The notes beneath the pieces are model-generated. The model saw only the letters and a program-made list of their open reading frames with translations, had not been told where the DNA came from and ran no database searches. Below, piece by piece: positions 23,414 to 31,119 of a stretch of 64,000 nucleotides of DNA. This stretch comes from Vulcanimicrobiota bacterium (GTDB lineage: Bacteria; Vulcanimicrobiota; Xenobia; Xenobiales; JADMJV01), in assembly GCA_017307785.1 (NCBI GenBank), contig JAFKGI010000024.1, positions 52,689-116,688 of the forward strand, given 5' to 3'. Within the stretch, counting starts at the first letter, position 1. Every line of letters begins with the position of its first letter. Made by a program: the position numbers and the translations under genes.

Positions 23414-25462
23414 GTGACAACGGCCATCCGCTGGGTCCGCCAGGACCTGCCGCAAGGTGCGTCCCGCTTGCTCGTTTCCGCTCTGGAGGCGGTGCGCTCC
23501 GAACACGCGGCTCCGCGCTGTTGGGTGCTGTTGATGCTGGGCGCTGACCGCTACGAACTGATCGCCTCGGTGGCGGACTCCAGTCCGGAGCGCGTCTCTT
23601 TCGTGGGCCGCGGCCCCGATGAACCGCAGCAACTGACCAGTTATCAGGCACGAGCTCTGTCCCCTTTTCGCGGGGCGGCACAGGTATTCTGCTGGCCACT
23701 TAGCTACGGTCTGCTGCTGGCCGAGGAAATTCAAGAAGTCGGCCAGGACCTGCTGGACAAAGCTCAGTTGGTGGTCGAACGGCTGGCTTATGAGCAGGAA
23801 TGCCAGGCTCTGCGCAAGCCGGTCGTTTCCGAGGATAGCGAACTGGGACGGGAAGCCGAGCTGCGCTCGGCCGAGCGACGAGCCGAGTCTCTGCACCTAT
23901 GGTATCGGCAGGCGGCCAGCACACTGGCTTCCACCCAGCTCTCGCAGGCACTACCCAGCTTCGCACAACGCGCGGCCCGGCTCTTGGAGACGACTTTCTC
24001 GGCCGTGCTGGTCTTTGAAAACAGGCGCCTGCGCCTGTGGGGAGGCGAGGCTTTACGGGCCGTTTTGGGACCGGTGTTCTCCCCACGCCGGCTGGGCTCG
24101 CTGGCCCGGCTCATGCTGGAGCAGCGCATTCCCTACATCTCGTCTCTGGACCCGGAAAGACTCCAGAAGAGTCAGATTTTTCAGTCGCTGGAGATGCAGT
24201 CGCTGATTGCACTGCCCCTGGTGGTGGACGATCGCTGCCTGGGCGGCTTCTTGCTGGGCGGACCCGAGCCGCGCGAGTGGACCAACGAGGAGATCGAACT
24301 GGCCAAGCTGATGGCCCACCAGATTTCGCTGTTCTTGGAAAACGCCTTGCTGGCTCACGGTGCCGACGTGGAACGGGTGGTTTCGCGAGCCGTGCTGGAC
24401 TCGATGGCCGATGGCGTCATGACGCTGGACTGGGAGAAGCGCATTACCAGCTTCAACCGCGCGGCCGAATCGATCACCGGTTGGCCGGCCGAACGAGCCA
24501 TTGGTCGCACCTGCGAAGAAGTTCTGCGTTCGCAGTATTTCTGCGCAGGCGACGGCAGCGGGCGACGCTCCGCCACCTGCTCGGAAAGCTGCCCGCTGGT
24601 GCAGTTGCTCTCGGACCAGAAACTCATGGATACCGGCATCACCGTGGAAGGCAGCATCCTCACCAAAGAGGGCGACTCGCGCTACGTTTCCTCGACCTAC
24701 TCGGTGGTGGCCGATCAAGGGGACTTGATGGGCGCGGTGGTCTTGTTCCGCGACATCACCGAGAAGCGGGCCATCGAGCAGATGAAGTCCGACTATGCGG
24801 CCGCCCTCTCTCACGATTTGAAGACCCCTCTGACGGCCATGAAGGGCTACGCCATCACCCTGCTGCGCCACGGGGAAAAGCTTGACGAGGAGACCCGCCA
24901 GGACGCTCTGGAAGTCATCAACTCGGAGATCGACCGGGTCACCCGCATGTTCGACAACTTGCTCCACCAGGCGCGCATCGAGGCCGGTCAGCAAGGCCGT
25001 TTCATCGAGGCGGTGCCGCTGCAACAGGTGGTCAAGCGCGTGGTCAGCGTGCACCAACTGAGCAGTCGCCGCCACGACCTGAGCAGCAGCATACCCGAGA
25101 ACGTGGTGGTGCGGGCCGACCGCGACCAACTGGAGCAGATCCTCAACAATCTGGTTTCCAATGCCGTGAAATATTCACCCAAAGGCTGCGCCATCCACGT
25201 CGATGCGCGCATGGAAGGCCGTCATGCCTACGTCGAGGTGATCGATACCGGTCCGGGCATACCTGAAGACCAACTTGAATATGTTTTTGAGCGGTTTCGC
25301 CGGGTGCAGGACCGCATGTCGCGAAAGGTCAGCGGCAGCGGCCTGGGTCTATACATCACGCGGATGTTGGTGGAAGGAATGGAAGGAGAGGTCGGAGTGC
25401 GCAGCCAGCTGGGCTCCGGCTCCACTTTCTGGTTCCGACTGCCGCTGCAGCGCAGGTTTTAG
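23414..25462 (+). CDS. Soluble sensor histidine kinase (GAF-PAS-HisKA-HATPase)
   Basis: 682 residues, no membrane segment. A GAF-like domain (about 170-310; ALPLVVDDRCLGGFLLGG) is followed by a PAS domain (about 325-455; SMADGVMTLDWEKRITSFNRAAESITGW) with an insert of four Cys around residues 375-395 (CEEVLRSQYFCAGDGSG...CSESC). HisKA has SHDLKTPLTAMKGY; the ATPase has NNLVSNAVKYSPKG, DTGPGIPEDQ and GSGLGLYI. The start is GTG 23414, one base after the miaB stop. No response regulator is adjacent. The Cys-rich PAS insert could sense redox state or bind metal, an inference. Confidence 0.88.
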   Translation: MTTAIRWVRQDLPQGASRLLVSALEAVRSEHAAPRCWVLLMLGADRYELIASVADSSPERVSFVGRGPDEPQQLTSYQARALSPFRGAAQVFCWPLSYGLLLAEEIQEVGQDLLDKAQLVVERLAYEQECQALRKPVVSEDSELGREAELRSAERRAESLHLWYRQAASTLASTQLSQALPSFAQRAARLLETTFSAVLVFENRRLRLWGGEALRAVLGPVFSPRRLGSLARLMLEQRIPYISSLDPERLQKSQIFQSLEMQSLIALPLVVDDRCLGGFLLGGPEPREWTNEEIELAKLMAHQISLFLENALLAHGADVERVVSRAVLDSMADGVMTLDWEKRITSFNRAAESITGWPAERAIGRTCEEVLRSQYFCAGDGSGRRSATCSESCPLVQLLSDQKLMDTGITVEGSILTKEGDSRYVSSTYSVVADQGDLMGAVVLFRDITEKRAIEQMKSDYAAALSHDLKTPLTAMKGYAITLLRHGEKLDEETRQDALEVINSEIDRVTRMFDNLLHQARIEAGQQGRFIEAVPLQQVVKRVVSVHQLSSRRHDLSSSIPENVVVRADRDQLEQILNNLVSNAVKYSPKGCAIHVDARMEGRHAYVEVIDTGPGIPEDQLEYVFERFRRVQDRMSRKVSGSGLGLYITRMLVEGMEGEVGVRSQLGSGSTFWFRLPLQRRF

Positions 25463-25470
25463 GAGGTAGC

Positions 25471-26592
25471 ATGAGACTATTGAAGGTGGCGCTGCTGGCG
25501 CTGGGGCTGACGGCCTTGGGCCAGGCCCAGGGGATGGCCGAATCGCTCAAAAGCGAATTCCACAAGGAAGAAGAATTGGGCGCCAAGCCGGTAGGCACCG
25601 GGGAACTCGGCACCATCAAGTCACTGATGGCCGACTCCAACGTGCGCATCATCGCTCTCCAGATACTGCGCGAAGATATGGATGAGTCGCTGGTGGCTCC
25701 CCTGACCGCCTGGGTGCAGGCCGGCCACAGCCTGTGGATCTATGATGCCCGCATCACCCCGATGTTTGGCTTCCAGCCGATCCTGATGAAGAAGAATCAG
25801 TTCACCAACAAGGACGAGAAAGGCAAGCTGGCCGGCCGGGGACTTGAGGGTGTGGGCGCGGTGGCGCTGGCGGTGGGCCAGAGTCCCATCAACACCGGAG
25901 TGGGCCAGGTCAGCTGCTTCTTACCCAAGGTGGGCGACGAGCAATATGGAGCGGTGAACGTCACCGCCGACACCCAGCCTTTGCTGCGTTTGACCTACAA
26001 CGCACCGGCGCTGGCCGCTTACCGCCGCGAGGGTCGCGGCATGATCGTCTTCAAGCCTCTGCTCTGGCCGGAAGCGCTCTCGGGCGACCGCTTCCAGTCC
26101 AACCTGTTGGAATTCTCGGCCGGCTTTCAGGTGCCCGGTCCGGCCGGCACCGACAAAATCGGGAAACCGCCGGGTCCCAACGCCGAGTACGTGCAGGGAC
26201 ACCCGGCCGACGGCACCACCGTGGCTCCAGCTCTGGTCAACACCACCGTCCCTGAACCCAAGAACGACCGGGTGGTGGCTTTGCCCAAGAACACCGAGAA
26301 CAAAGACGAAATGGACGTAATCGGCGAGGGCACGCTGGTCGGCCAAATCACCAACGAGAAGCTAAGTTTCGAAACCGGCACCTCCAGCGTGAAGCTCACC
26401 CGAGCGGAAGTAGAACGGGTGGAACTGAGCACCGCCGGTCAGCTGGACAAGGTTTTCTGGCGCGACGGCCACACTTCCACCGGCCTTCTGCTGGACAAGA
26501 AGCTGGAGATCGATATCAACGGGGAATCGCGCACGGTGGAAAAGAAGTTAGTGCGCAAGTTCCGCTGGAGCAAGGAGGTAGCCCAACAATGA
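25471..26592 (+). CDS. Secreted protein of unknown function
   Basis: 373 residues with a signal peptide (MRLLKVALLALGLTALGQAQ) and TAGGAGG upstream of the ATG. The middle part (TWVQAGHSLWIYDARI-like segments) faintly recalls the DUF4159/glutamine-amidotransferase-like fold. The C-terminal 110 residues (GTLVGQITNEKLSFETGTSSVKLTRAEVERVEL...FWRDGHTSTGLLL) look like a repeated beta module often found in secreted proteins. Its stop overlaps the next start (ATGA), and the same-direction run continues toward the RiPP operon. Confidence 0.55.
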   Translation: MRLLKVALLALGLTALGQAQGMAESLKSEFHKEEELGAKPVGTGELGTIKSLMADSNVRIIALQILREDMDESLVAPLTAWVQAGHSLWIYDARITPMFGFQPILMKKNQFTNKDEKGKLAGRGLEGVGAVALAVGQSPINTGVGQVSCFLPKVGDEQYGAVNVTADTQPLLRLTYNAPALAAYRREGRGMIVFKPLLWPEALSGDRFQSNLLEFSAGFQVPGPAGTDKIGKPPGPNAEYVQGHPADGTTVAPALVNTTVPEPKNDRVVALPKNTENKDEMDVIGEGTLVGQITNEKLSFETGTSSVKLTRAEVERVELSTAGQLDKVFWRDGHTSTGLLLDKKLEIDINGESRTVEKKLVRKFRWSKEVAQQ

Positions 26593-26981
26593 GAGTGCTC
26601 GCGACGGCTGTTTTGATGCTGGGACTGGCCCTGGGCGGGTCCGCCAACCAGGTCAACAAACGCATCCGCTTTGAACGGGGGGCCACATCAGCCACCATTA
26701 CCGGAAACTGGCATCCCGACCCCAAGGCCAACGAATCCTTCGACCGCTACATTCTGGGTGCTTCCAAAGGCCAGAAAGTCACGGTGACCTTCCGGGCCAC
26801 CGCTCCCGGCATGGTCTATTGCTGGCAGAAAGATTATGAAAACGGAGAGCTGGCCAGCAGCTCCGGCAAGGAAGGCAGCTGCTCGTTCAAGCTGCCGGCC
26901 AACGGCGACTTCTTTGTGGACGTCAATCCGGATGGAGACGGCAAAGCCTTCGACTATACTTTGACGTTCAGTATTCTATAG
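26589..26981 (+). CDS. Small secreted beta-sandwich protein (PPC-like)
   Basis: 130 residues: signal peptide MRVLATAVLMLGLALGGSA, then a beta-rich domain. The phrases ITGNWHPDPKANESFDRYIL, GQKVTVTFRATAPG and the ending KAFDYTLTFSIL resemble the pre-peptidase C-terminal (PPC) domain. Two Cys (YCWQ, SCSF) could form a disulfide. It is translationally coupled to the preceding secreted protein through an ATGA overlap. No enzymatic motif is seen; it may be a partner of its upstream neighbour. Confidence 0.55.
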   Translation: MRVLATAVLMLGLALGGSANQVNKRIRFERGATSATITGNWHPDPKANESFDRYILGASKGQKVTVTFRATAPGMVYCWQKDYENGELASSSGKEGSCSFKLPANGDFFVDVNPDGDGKAFDYTLTFSIL

Positions 26982-27018
26982 TTGACTTTCTTCTTTATAT
27001 GGAGGTAATCTAAGCCCT

Positions 27019-27507
27019 ATGGATCGTAGAACCACTCTTTTAGCAGGACTGTCGGCCATCGGAGCCGCTGTCGCCCTCAGCAACGCGGCCGAAGCCGAAG
27101 ACAAGAATCCGGAACTGAAGAAAGTTCACGACTTGCTCAAAGCGCACGATGACGCCATGACCAAGCACGACCTGAACGGCGTGATGGCCACCTTCGCTCC
27201 CAAAGCGGCGCTGATGGGCACCGGCCCCGGCGAACTGTGGACGACTCCCGAGCAAATCAAAGAAGCCTATAAGCATTTCTTCGAAGGCTTCGACAAGGGC
27301 CAGCAAGACTTCACCTACCATCAGCGCCAGGGTGACCTGGGCACGGACATGGGCTACCTCTTCACCTCCGGTGAAATCAAGGGCAAGAAGGGTGGCAAGG
27401 CGTTCGCCTTCCCCATCAACATCTCCATCACCGTCACCAAGGTGGGAGGTGCCTGGAAAATCGCCGGGATGCACTTCTCCAACCTCGTCAGCGATGGTGC
27501 CAAGTGA
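27019..27507 (+). CDS. Exported NTF2-like (SnoaL/DUF4440) protein
   Basis: 162 residues. The N-terminus MDRRTTLLAGLSAIGAAVAL has a twin-arginine-like start and an AEA cleavage region. The rest matches the NTF2-like fold: LLKAHDDAMTKHDLNGVMATFAPKAALMGTGPGE, a helix, then TDMGYLFTSGEIKG and KVGGAWKIAGMHFS. GGAGGT lies about 13 bases before the ATG. Its last codon overlaps the start of the Tat-leader RiPP precursor (GTGA), so it belongs to that operon. It could bind or process the exported peptide; that is inference. Confidence 0.7.
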   Translation: MDRRTTLLAGLSAIGAAVALSNAAEAEDKNPELKKVHDLLKAHDDAMTKHDLNGVMATFAPKAALMGTGPGELWTTPEQIKEAYKHFFEGFDKGQQDFTYHQRQGDLGTDMGYLFTSGEIKGKKGGKAFAFPINISITVTKVGGAWKIAGMHFSNLVSDGAK

Positions 27508-27755
27508 GCCAGGAAGACGAAAACCTCCAGAGCCGTCGTGACTTTCTGCAAAGCACCGGCAAGTGGTCGGGAGCGGCTATTGTAGCGGCCCTCTTGGGCG
27601 GCATCAGCAATTCGCCCGAGGCCGAGGCCGGCGCCTGGATCAATCGACGCGGCGGCTGGATCAACGGTGGCGGCAGTTGGCTGAACCGGGCCGGCGGCGG
27701 TGGCGGCTGGATCAATCGCCGTTGGGGCGGCGGCAGCTGGATCAACCGGCGCTGA
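27504..27755 (+). CDS. Candidate cyclophane RiPP precursor with Tat leader, five W-[I/L]-N motifs
   Basis: 83 residues. The leader has a textbook twin-arginine motif, SRRDFLQ (10-16), a hydrophobic stretch (AAIVAALLGG) and a cleavage region AEAG at 40-43. The remaining 40 residues are only Gly, Trp, Asn, Arg, Ile, Leu, Ser and Ala and contain W-I-N or W-L-N at 45-47, 52-54, 59-61, 69-71 and 79-81, plus a lone W74. Aromatic-x-Asn motifs in Gly-rich repeats are the substrate pattern of GrrM/OscB and related three-residue cyclophane radical SAM enzymes, and such an enzyme is encoded 0.6 kb downstream. It starts at a GTG overlapping the NTF2-like gene. The core sequence is unusual for an ordinary secreted protein. 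Confidence 0.8.
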   Translation: MSQEDENLQSRRDFLQSTGKWSGAAIVAALLGGISNSPEAEAGAWINRRGGWINGGGSWLNRAGGGGGWINRRWGGGSWINRR

Positions 27756-28381
27756 GCAACGGTTTTCTACGGGTCCGTTCGCGTTCCGAGTTTGAACGCG
27801 GACTCGACTCGGGGGCGGACGGCCTGCGCGTCGAGGGGCTTCTGGACGACCCGGAGGTATGGGCGCGAGCGGCCCAGGGGCCGGGCCAAATGCCCCTGGA
27901 CGTAGTGCTGGAACGCCCCGACCGCGATTTCTCTCTGCTGTATCGGCTGGCGGACGTCCGCCTGGTGCGTCCCGTAGGCGTCACGCTACTTGCCGTTCCA
28001 GGGTTTCTCAAGGCACTGCGAATGGCGGCTTCTCTGCAATTGCCCGTGCGTTTGCTGCCCGGCCAACCGGATGCTGCGGGGGTGGAGGGGCTGTGCCAGG
28101 CGCTCGACTTCTACCTGCACGACACCCGTGTGGAAGCGCCGGTGGAGTTCTTTCATTCGCTCCTGGCCACGTTCAGCGGCTTTGATCGGGGAACCCTCTG
28201 GGACATGCTAGAAGAGCCGGCCCTGGAGCCGCGCTCCGAATGCGAGGGGTGTCGCTACCATTCGGTCTGCGCCAGTTACTTCAAGCATCCCGACCCATTT
28301 TATGATTGCACGGGAGTGATCGGGTTATTCGCCCAACTGGAGACGGTGGCTGAGGAGATGAGCCGTGAGTCGAGTCTTTAG
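27752..28381 (+). CDS. SPASM-only partner protein of the RiPP operon
   Basis: About 209 residues; the frame is open from inside the precursor gene. The first plausible start is CTG 27752, overlapping the precursor's TGA, because no ATG, GTG or TTG follows before the conserved-looking region; the start is therefore uncertain. The C-terminus has CEGCRYHSVC followed by DPFYDC (Cys 164, 167, 173, 186). This is the spacing of a SPASM auxiliary-cluster site and matches CLECRFLSTC and DPYC in the neighbouring maturase. There is no radical SAM CxxxCxxC motif. SPASM-only partners are known from GeoRSP-type systems. Its stop overlaps the maturase start by 17 bases. Confidence 0.65.
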   Translation: MSNGFLRVRSRSEFERGLDSGADGLRVEGLLDDPEVWARAAQGPGQMPLDVVLERPDRDFSLLYRLADVRLVRPVGVTLLAVPGFLKALRMAASLQLPVRLLPGQPDAAGVEGLCQALDFYLHDTRVEAPVEFFHSLLATFSGFDRGTLWDMLEEPALEPRSECEGCRYHSVCASYFKHPDPFYDCTGVIGLFAQLETVAEEMSRESSL

Positions 28382-29510
28382 CGTCATTCTGTTGCCCACG
28401 GCCGAGTGCAACGTGGCCTGCACTTATTGCTTTGAACACAAGGAAAAGCACCGGCTGTCCCTACCGCGCGTGCCCGAGCTAACGGCTCAGCTACTGGCAC
28501 ATCTGGAACACGAAGGTATCGAGGAGTGCGAAGTCTACTGGCAGGGCGGCGAGGCCATGATCATGGGGCCGAACTGGTTTCGCGAGGCCGGACGAGTGAT
28601 GAACGAGGCTGCGACGGCCCGGGGCAAGCGATTCACCCACTATTTGCAGACCAACTTGATCAGCTTCTCGCCGGCCTGGAGCGAGCTGATTTTTGAAATG
28701 TTCAACGGTTCGTTGGGCACTTCGATGGACTTTCCCAATCAGCACCGGCATTTGTTCAAGGGCGGCGCCGAAGGCTACACCAGCGTTTGGACCCAACGAC
28801 TGCGCGAGGCCCAGGCGGCCGGACTGCAGGTGGGCGTGATCGCGGTCCTGCACCAGGGCAGCCTGGATGCCGGTCCGGCCGCTTTCTACGACTATTTTGT
28901 GGACGAGTTGGGACTGACCAGCTTCCAGGTGAATACACCCTTCCCGGGCGGTCCGGCCAAAGCGGTGGAGGCGGAATTCGACCTGAACAAGGAGGCATTG
29001 GCCGACTTCCTGGTGGGGTTGATGGACCGCTGGATGGAGCGCGGGCACGGGCATGGCGTGGCCCTGGGTCCTTTCGATGAATTGGTGAATCACTTTAGCG
29101 GGCAACCGGCTCGCTTACCCTGCATCTGGAAAGAGAACTGCTCCAATCAGTTCATTTCTATCGATTCCAAAGGCACCGTGGCCCAGTGTGATTGCTGGGT
29201 GACCAGTTACCCGGAGACCTATTTTGGGAACGTTTATGAGGAGGGTGACCTGACCTCCATGCTGCGTTCCAGTCCGGCCCGGCGCGAATTCGTGGAGCGG
29301 CCGCGCCATTTGGTAGAGCACGAAGATTGCCTGGAGTGCCGGTTTCTCTCGACCTGTCACGGCGGCTGCCCGGTCCGCACCTACAGCGCCCTGGGGACCA
29401 TGCTGGCCAAAGACCCCTATTGTTCGGTCTACAAGGCGATCTTTACGCGGGCCGAGGCCTACGGGCGCGGACTGGTGCGCCGGCGACGCACGACGAAGGT
29501 TAAACTTTGA
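28365..29510 (+). CDS. Radical SAM/SPASM peptide maturase (GrrM/OscB-like)
   Basis: 381 residues. The radical SAM motif CNVACTYC is at 15-22, followed by WQGGEAMI. SPASM-region cysteines lie in PCIWKENC, VAQCDCW, CLECRFLSTCHGGCP and DPYCSVY, enough for auxiliary Fe-S clusters. Motifs such as FNGSLGTSMDFP fit the anSME-like/GRRM branch of SPASM maturases. It should use SAM-derived radicals to cross-link Trp to Asn within the W-x-N motifs of the upstream precursor, forming three-residue cyclophanes; the chemistry is inferred. GGAG precedes the GTG start. The basic tail (RRRRTTKVKL) overlaps the convergent LuxR-like gene by 11 bases. Confidence 0.85.
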   Translation: MSRVFSVILLPTAECNVACTYCFEHKEKHRLSLPRVPELTAQLLAHLEHEGIEECEVYWQGGEAMIMGPNWFREAGRVMNEAATARGKRFTHYLQTNLISFSPAWSELIFEMFNGSLGTSMDFPNQHRHLFKGGAEGYTSVWTQRLREAQAAGLQVGVIAVLHQGSLDAGPAAFYDYFVDELGLTSFQVNTPFPGGPAKAVEAEFDLNKEALADFLVGLMDRWMERGHGHGVALGPFDELVNHFSGQPARLPCIWKENCSNQFISIDSKGTVAQCDCWVTSYPETYFGNVYEEGDLTSMLRSSPARREFVERPRHLVEHEDCLECRFLSTCHGGCPVRTYSALGTMLAKDPYCSVYKAIFTRAEAYGRGLVRRRRTTKVKL

Positions 29511-30093
29511 CCAGACCCCGGCGCAGGCCTTGAGCAACGGCCTCGCTGCGACTCGAGGCTTCCAGCTTTTGAAAGATGGAGGCAAGGTGAAACTTGACGG
29601 TATGCTCGGAGATGGTCATCTGGGCGGCAATCTCTTTATTGGAGCGACCCAGAGCCAGGAAAGCCAGCACTTCGTGCTCGCGTGCCGACAGCGGCGAGGC
29701 GGTGGCGGGCACGAGGGGGGCCAGGAAGTCGGGATGAGTCAGCACCAGACCGTGGGAAACGGCCGTGAGGGCAGATTCCAACTCGGCTTCTCCGCTCTGA
29801 CGAGGCAGGATGGCGCGCAGGCCGCGGCCCCAATTGTGTTCGACCCAGGAACTGCGCGGCTCATCCAGCAAGGCCACCCAGTGGGGTGCTCCTTGAAGCT
29901 GTTGCTGCGGCACTTCGCCGGCTAAGAGTTCGGTGAGGATGATGTCGGCGTGCTGAGGCGGCGTGACGCTGAGGTTGCCACTACCCAGGTTGCGCATTCC
30001 GGGGGTGTTGTCCAGGAAGCGCTCCAGGCTTTGGCGCTGTGCGGCGCTGCCGGCGACCGTATAGACTTGGATTAAATTATTCAACCGTTTCAT
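29500..30093 (-). CDS. LuxR-type DNA-binding response regulator-like protein
   Basis: 197 residues. The C-terminal LuxR helix-turn-helix is clear: LSAREHEVLAFLALGRSNKEIAAQMTISEHTVKFHLASIFQKL. The N-terminal 120 residues have the size of a receiver domain, but the usual acidic pair and DxxMP phospho-site are not evident, so it may be a pseudo-receiver. It overlaps the HtrA-like gene upstream by 17 bases and is probably co-translated with it. Its 3' end overlaps the RiPP maturase, so it could regulate the nearby operon; this is a guess from position. Confidence 0.8.
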   Translation of the reverse strand: MKRLNNLIQVYTVAGSAAQRQSLERFLDNTPGMRNLGSGNLSVTPPQHADIILTELLAGEVPQQQLQGAPHWVALLDEPRSSWVEHNWGRGLRAILPRQSGEAELESALTAVSHGLVLTHPDFLAPLVPATASPLSAREHEVLAFLALGRSNKEIAAQMTISEHTVKFHLASIFQKLEASSRSEAVAQGLRRGLVKV

Positions 30094-30976
30094 CTCCCGC
30101 GCGAGGGCGTTGGCCCAACTCGACTTGTAGAACTACCTCTTGACCGGCGCGAATCCACCGCGTGGTGACCACCTGTCCGACCTGTAGTCTCTGTAATTCT
30201 TGAAGGACTTCCGCAGTTCCGCCGACCGGGGTGCCTTCCAACTCCACCAGGATGTCGCCCAAATAAGCACCGGCTCGACCCGCGGGAGAATTATTTTCCA
30301 TGCTGACGACCATGGCCCCAGAAGGTCGCCCATAGCCTTCGGGCAGATGGACTGTCTGGAGACCGACTCCCAAGTAGGCGGGATGGTGTTTGCCGCTGCG
30401 CAACTGCTCGACCACTTCGGCCACCGTCTCGGAAGTCAGGGTGATGGCCTGGCCGCGCGACAGGGCACGGGTGTTGATACCCAGGAAGTGACCTTCGGCG
30501 TCGACCAGCGGACCGCCCGAGTAGCCCGGGTAGAGTTGCAGGTCGGGCTGCAGGAAGTGTTCGGCGCGCCCGCCGCGGCAACTGGTCCAGGCGCCGCTGC
30601 GGCAGGCGATGAGGCCGCCGGCGACCCCCAGGCCGTCGTCGGCAGAGCGGGCCACGGCCAGAGCGAATTCTCCGACCTCCAGGCTTTCGGTGGAGCGAGC
30701 GGGCAAATCGACGACCTCCACCTCGCTTTCCAGGCGCAGCAGGGCCAGGTCCAGGCCGGGATGGGTGCCCAGGATATGGGCCTGCAGGCGCTTGCCGTCG
30801 GGGGTGTGGACCCAGGTTTCCTCGCGGCCCGAGAGGATGTGCTCGACGGTGACGAGATGGGTCGAGTCCCAAATCCAGCCGCTGGCCTGGTGCCTCCCCG
30901 ACTGGACGGCGGCCACCCGCAAGCCGACACGCTTCGAGAGGTCTCGAACATTTTGACTCCACTGCAACAAACTCAC
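30077..30976 (-). CDS. HtrA/DegP-like serine protease with PDZ, no signal peptide
   Basis: 299 residues. Trypsin-like triad: H46 in LVTVEHIL, D76 in GLDLALLRL, S153 in YPGYSGGPLVD. One PDZ domain (about 200-290; YLGVGLQTVHLPEGYGRPSGAMVV...SPAGRAGAYLGDILVELEGTPV). Unlike usual HtrA proteins it begins MSLLQWSQNVRDLSKRVGLRV with no signal peptide or membrane anchor, so it may act in the cytoplasm. GGAGGAC lies about 10 bases before the GTG start. It heads a two-gene unit with the LuxR-like regulator. Confidence 0.82.
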   Translation of the reverse strand: MSLLQWSQNVRDLSKRVGLRVAAVQSGRHQASGWIWDSTHLVTVEHILSGREETWVHTPDGKRLQAHILGTHPGLDLALLRLESEVEVVDLPARSTESLEVGEFALAVARSADDGLGVAGGLIACRSGAWTSCRGGRAEHFLQPDLQLYPGYSGGPLVDAEGHFLGINTRALSRGQAITLTSETVAEVVEQLRSGKHHPAYLGVGLQTVHLPEGYGRPSGAMVVSMENNSPAGRAGAYLGDILVELEGTPVGGTAEVLQELQRLQVGQVVTTRWIRAGQEVVLQVELGQRPRAGDETVE

Positions 30977-31070
30977 GACTGGTTGTCCTCCACTTGGTAT
31001 GTCTCTAGCTTAGGGGAGTACGGGCCCTGGGGTAACTGGCCAGTCGGGTGGGTGCTGAAAGCGGGCATGA

Positions 31071-31104
31071 AAAAAGGCCCGTCGTTGCCGACGGGCCTTT
31101 TTGT
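31071..31104 (-). terminator. Rho-independent terminator of rpsB-tsf
   Basis: GGCCCGTCG-TTGC-CGACGGGCC is a 9-bp perfect stem flanked by A5 on the left and T6 on the right, so it works on either strand. On the minus strand it lies just after the tsf stop and is the natural end of the rpsB-tsf transcript. No plus-strand gene reads into it. Confidence 0.9.
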
Positions 31105-31119
31105 TTACCGAGGTGCGGG

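Noticed and set aside
24053..25129. Open 358-codon minus-strand frame
   Set aside because: Antisense to the histidine kinase; His/Val/Leu-rich shadow composition.
27563..27751. N-terminal extension of the SPASM-only protein into the precursor gene
   Set aside because: The Arg/Gln-rich extension is an out-of-frame reading of the Gly-rich repeat and is not protein-like.
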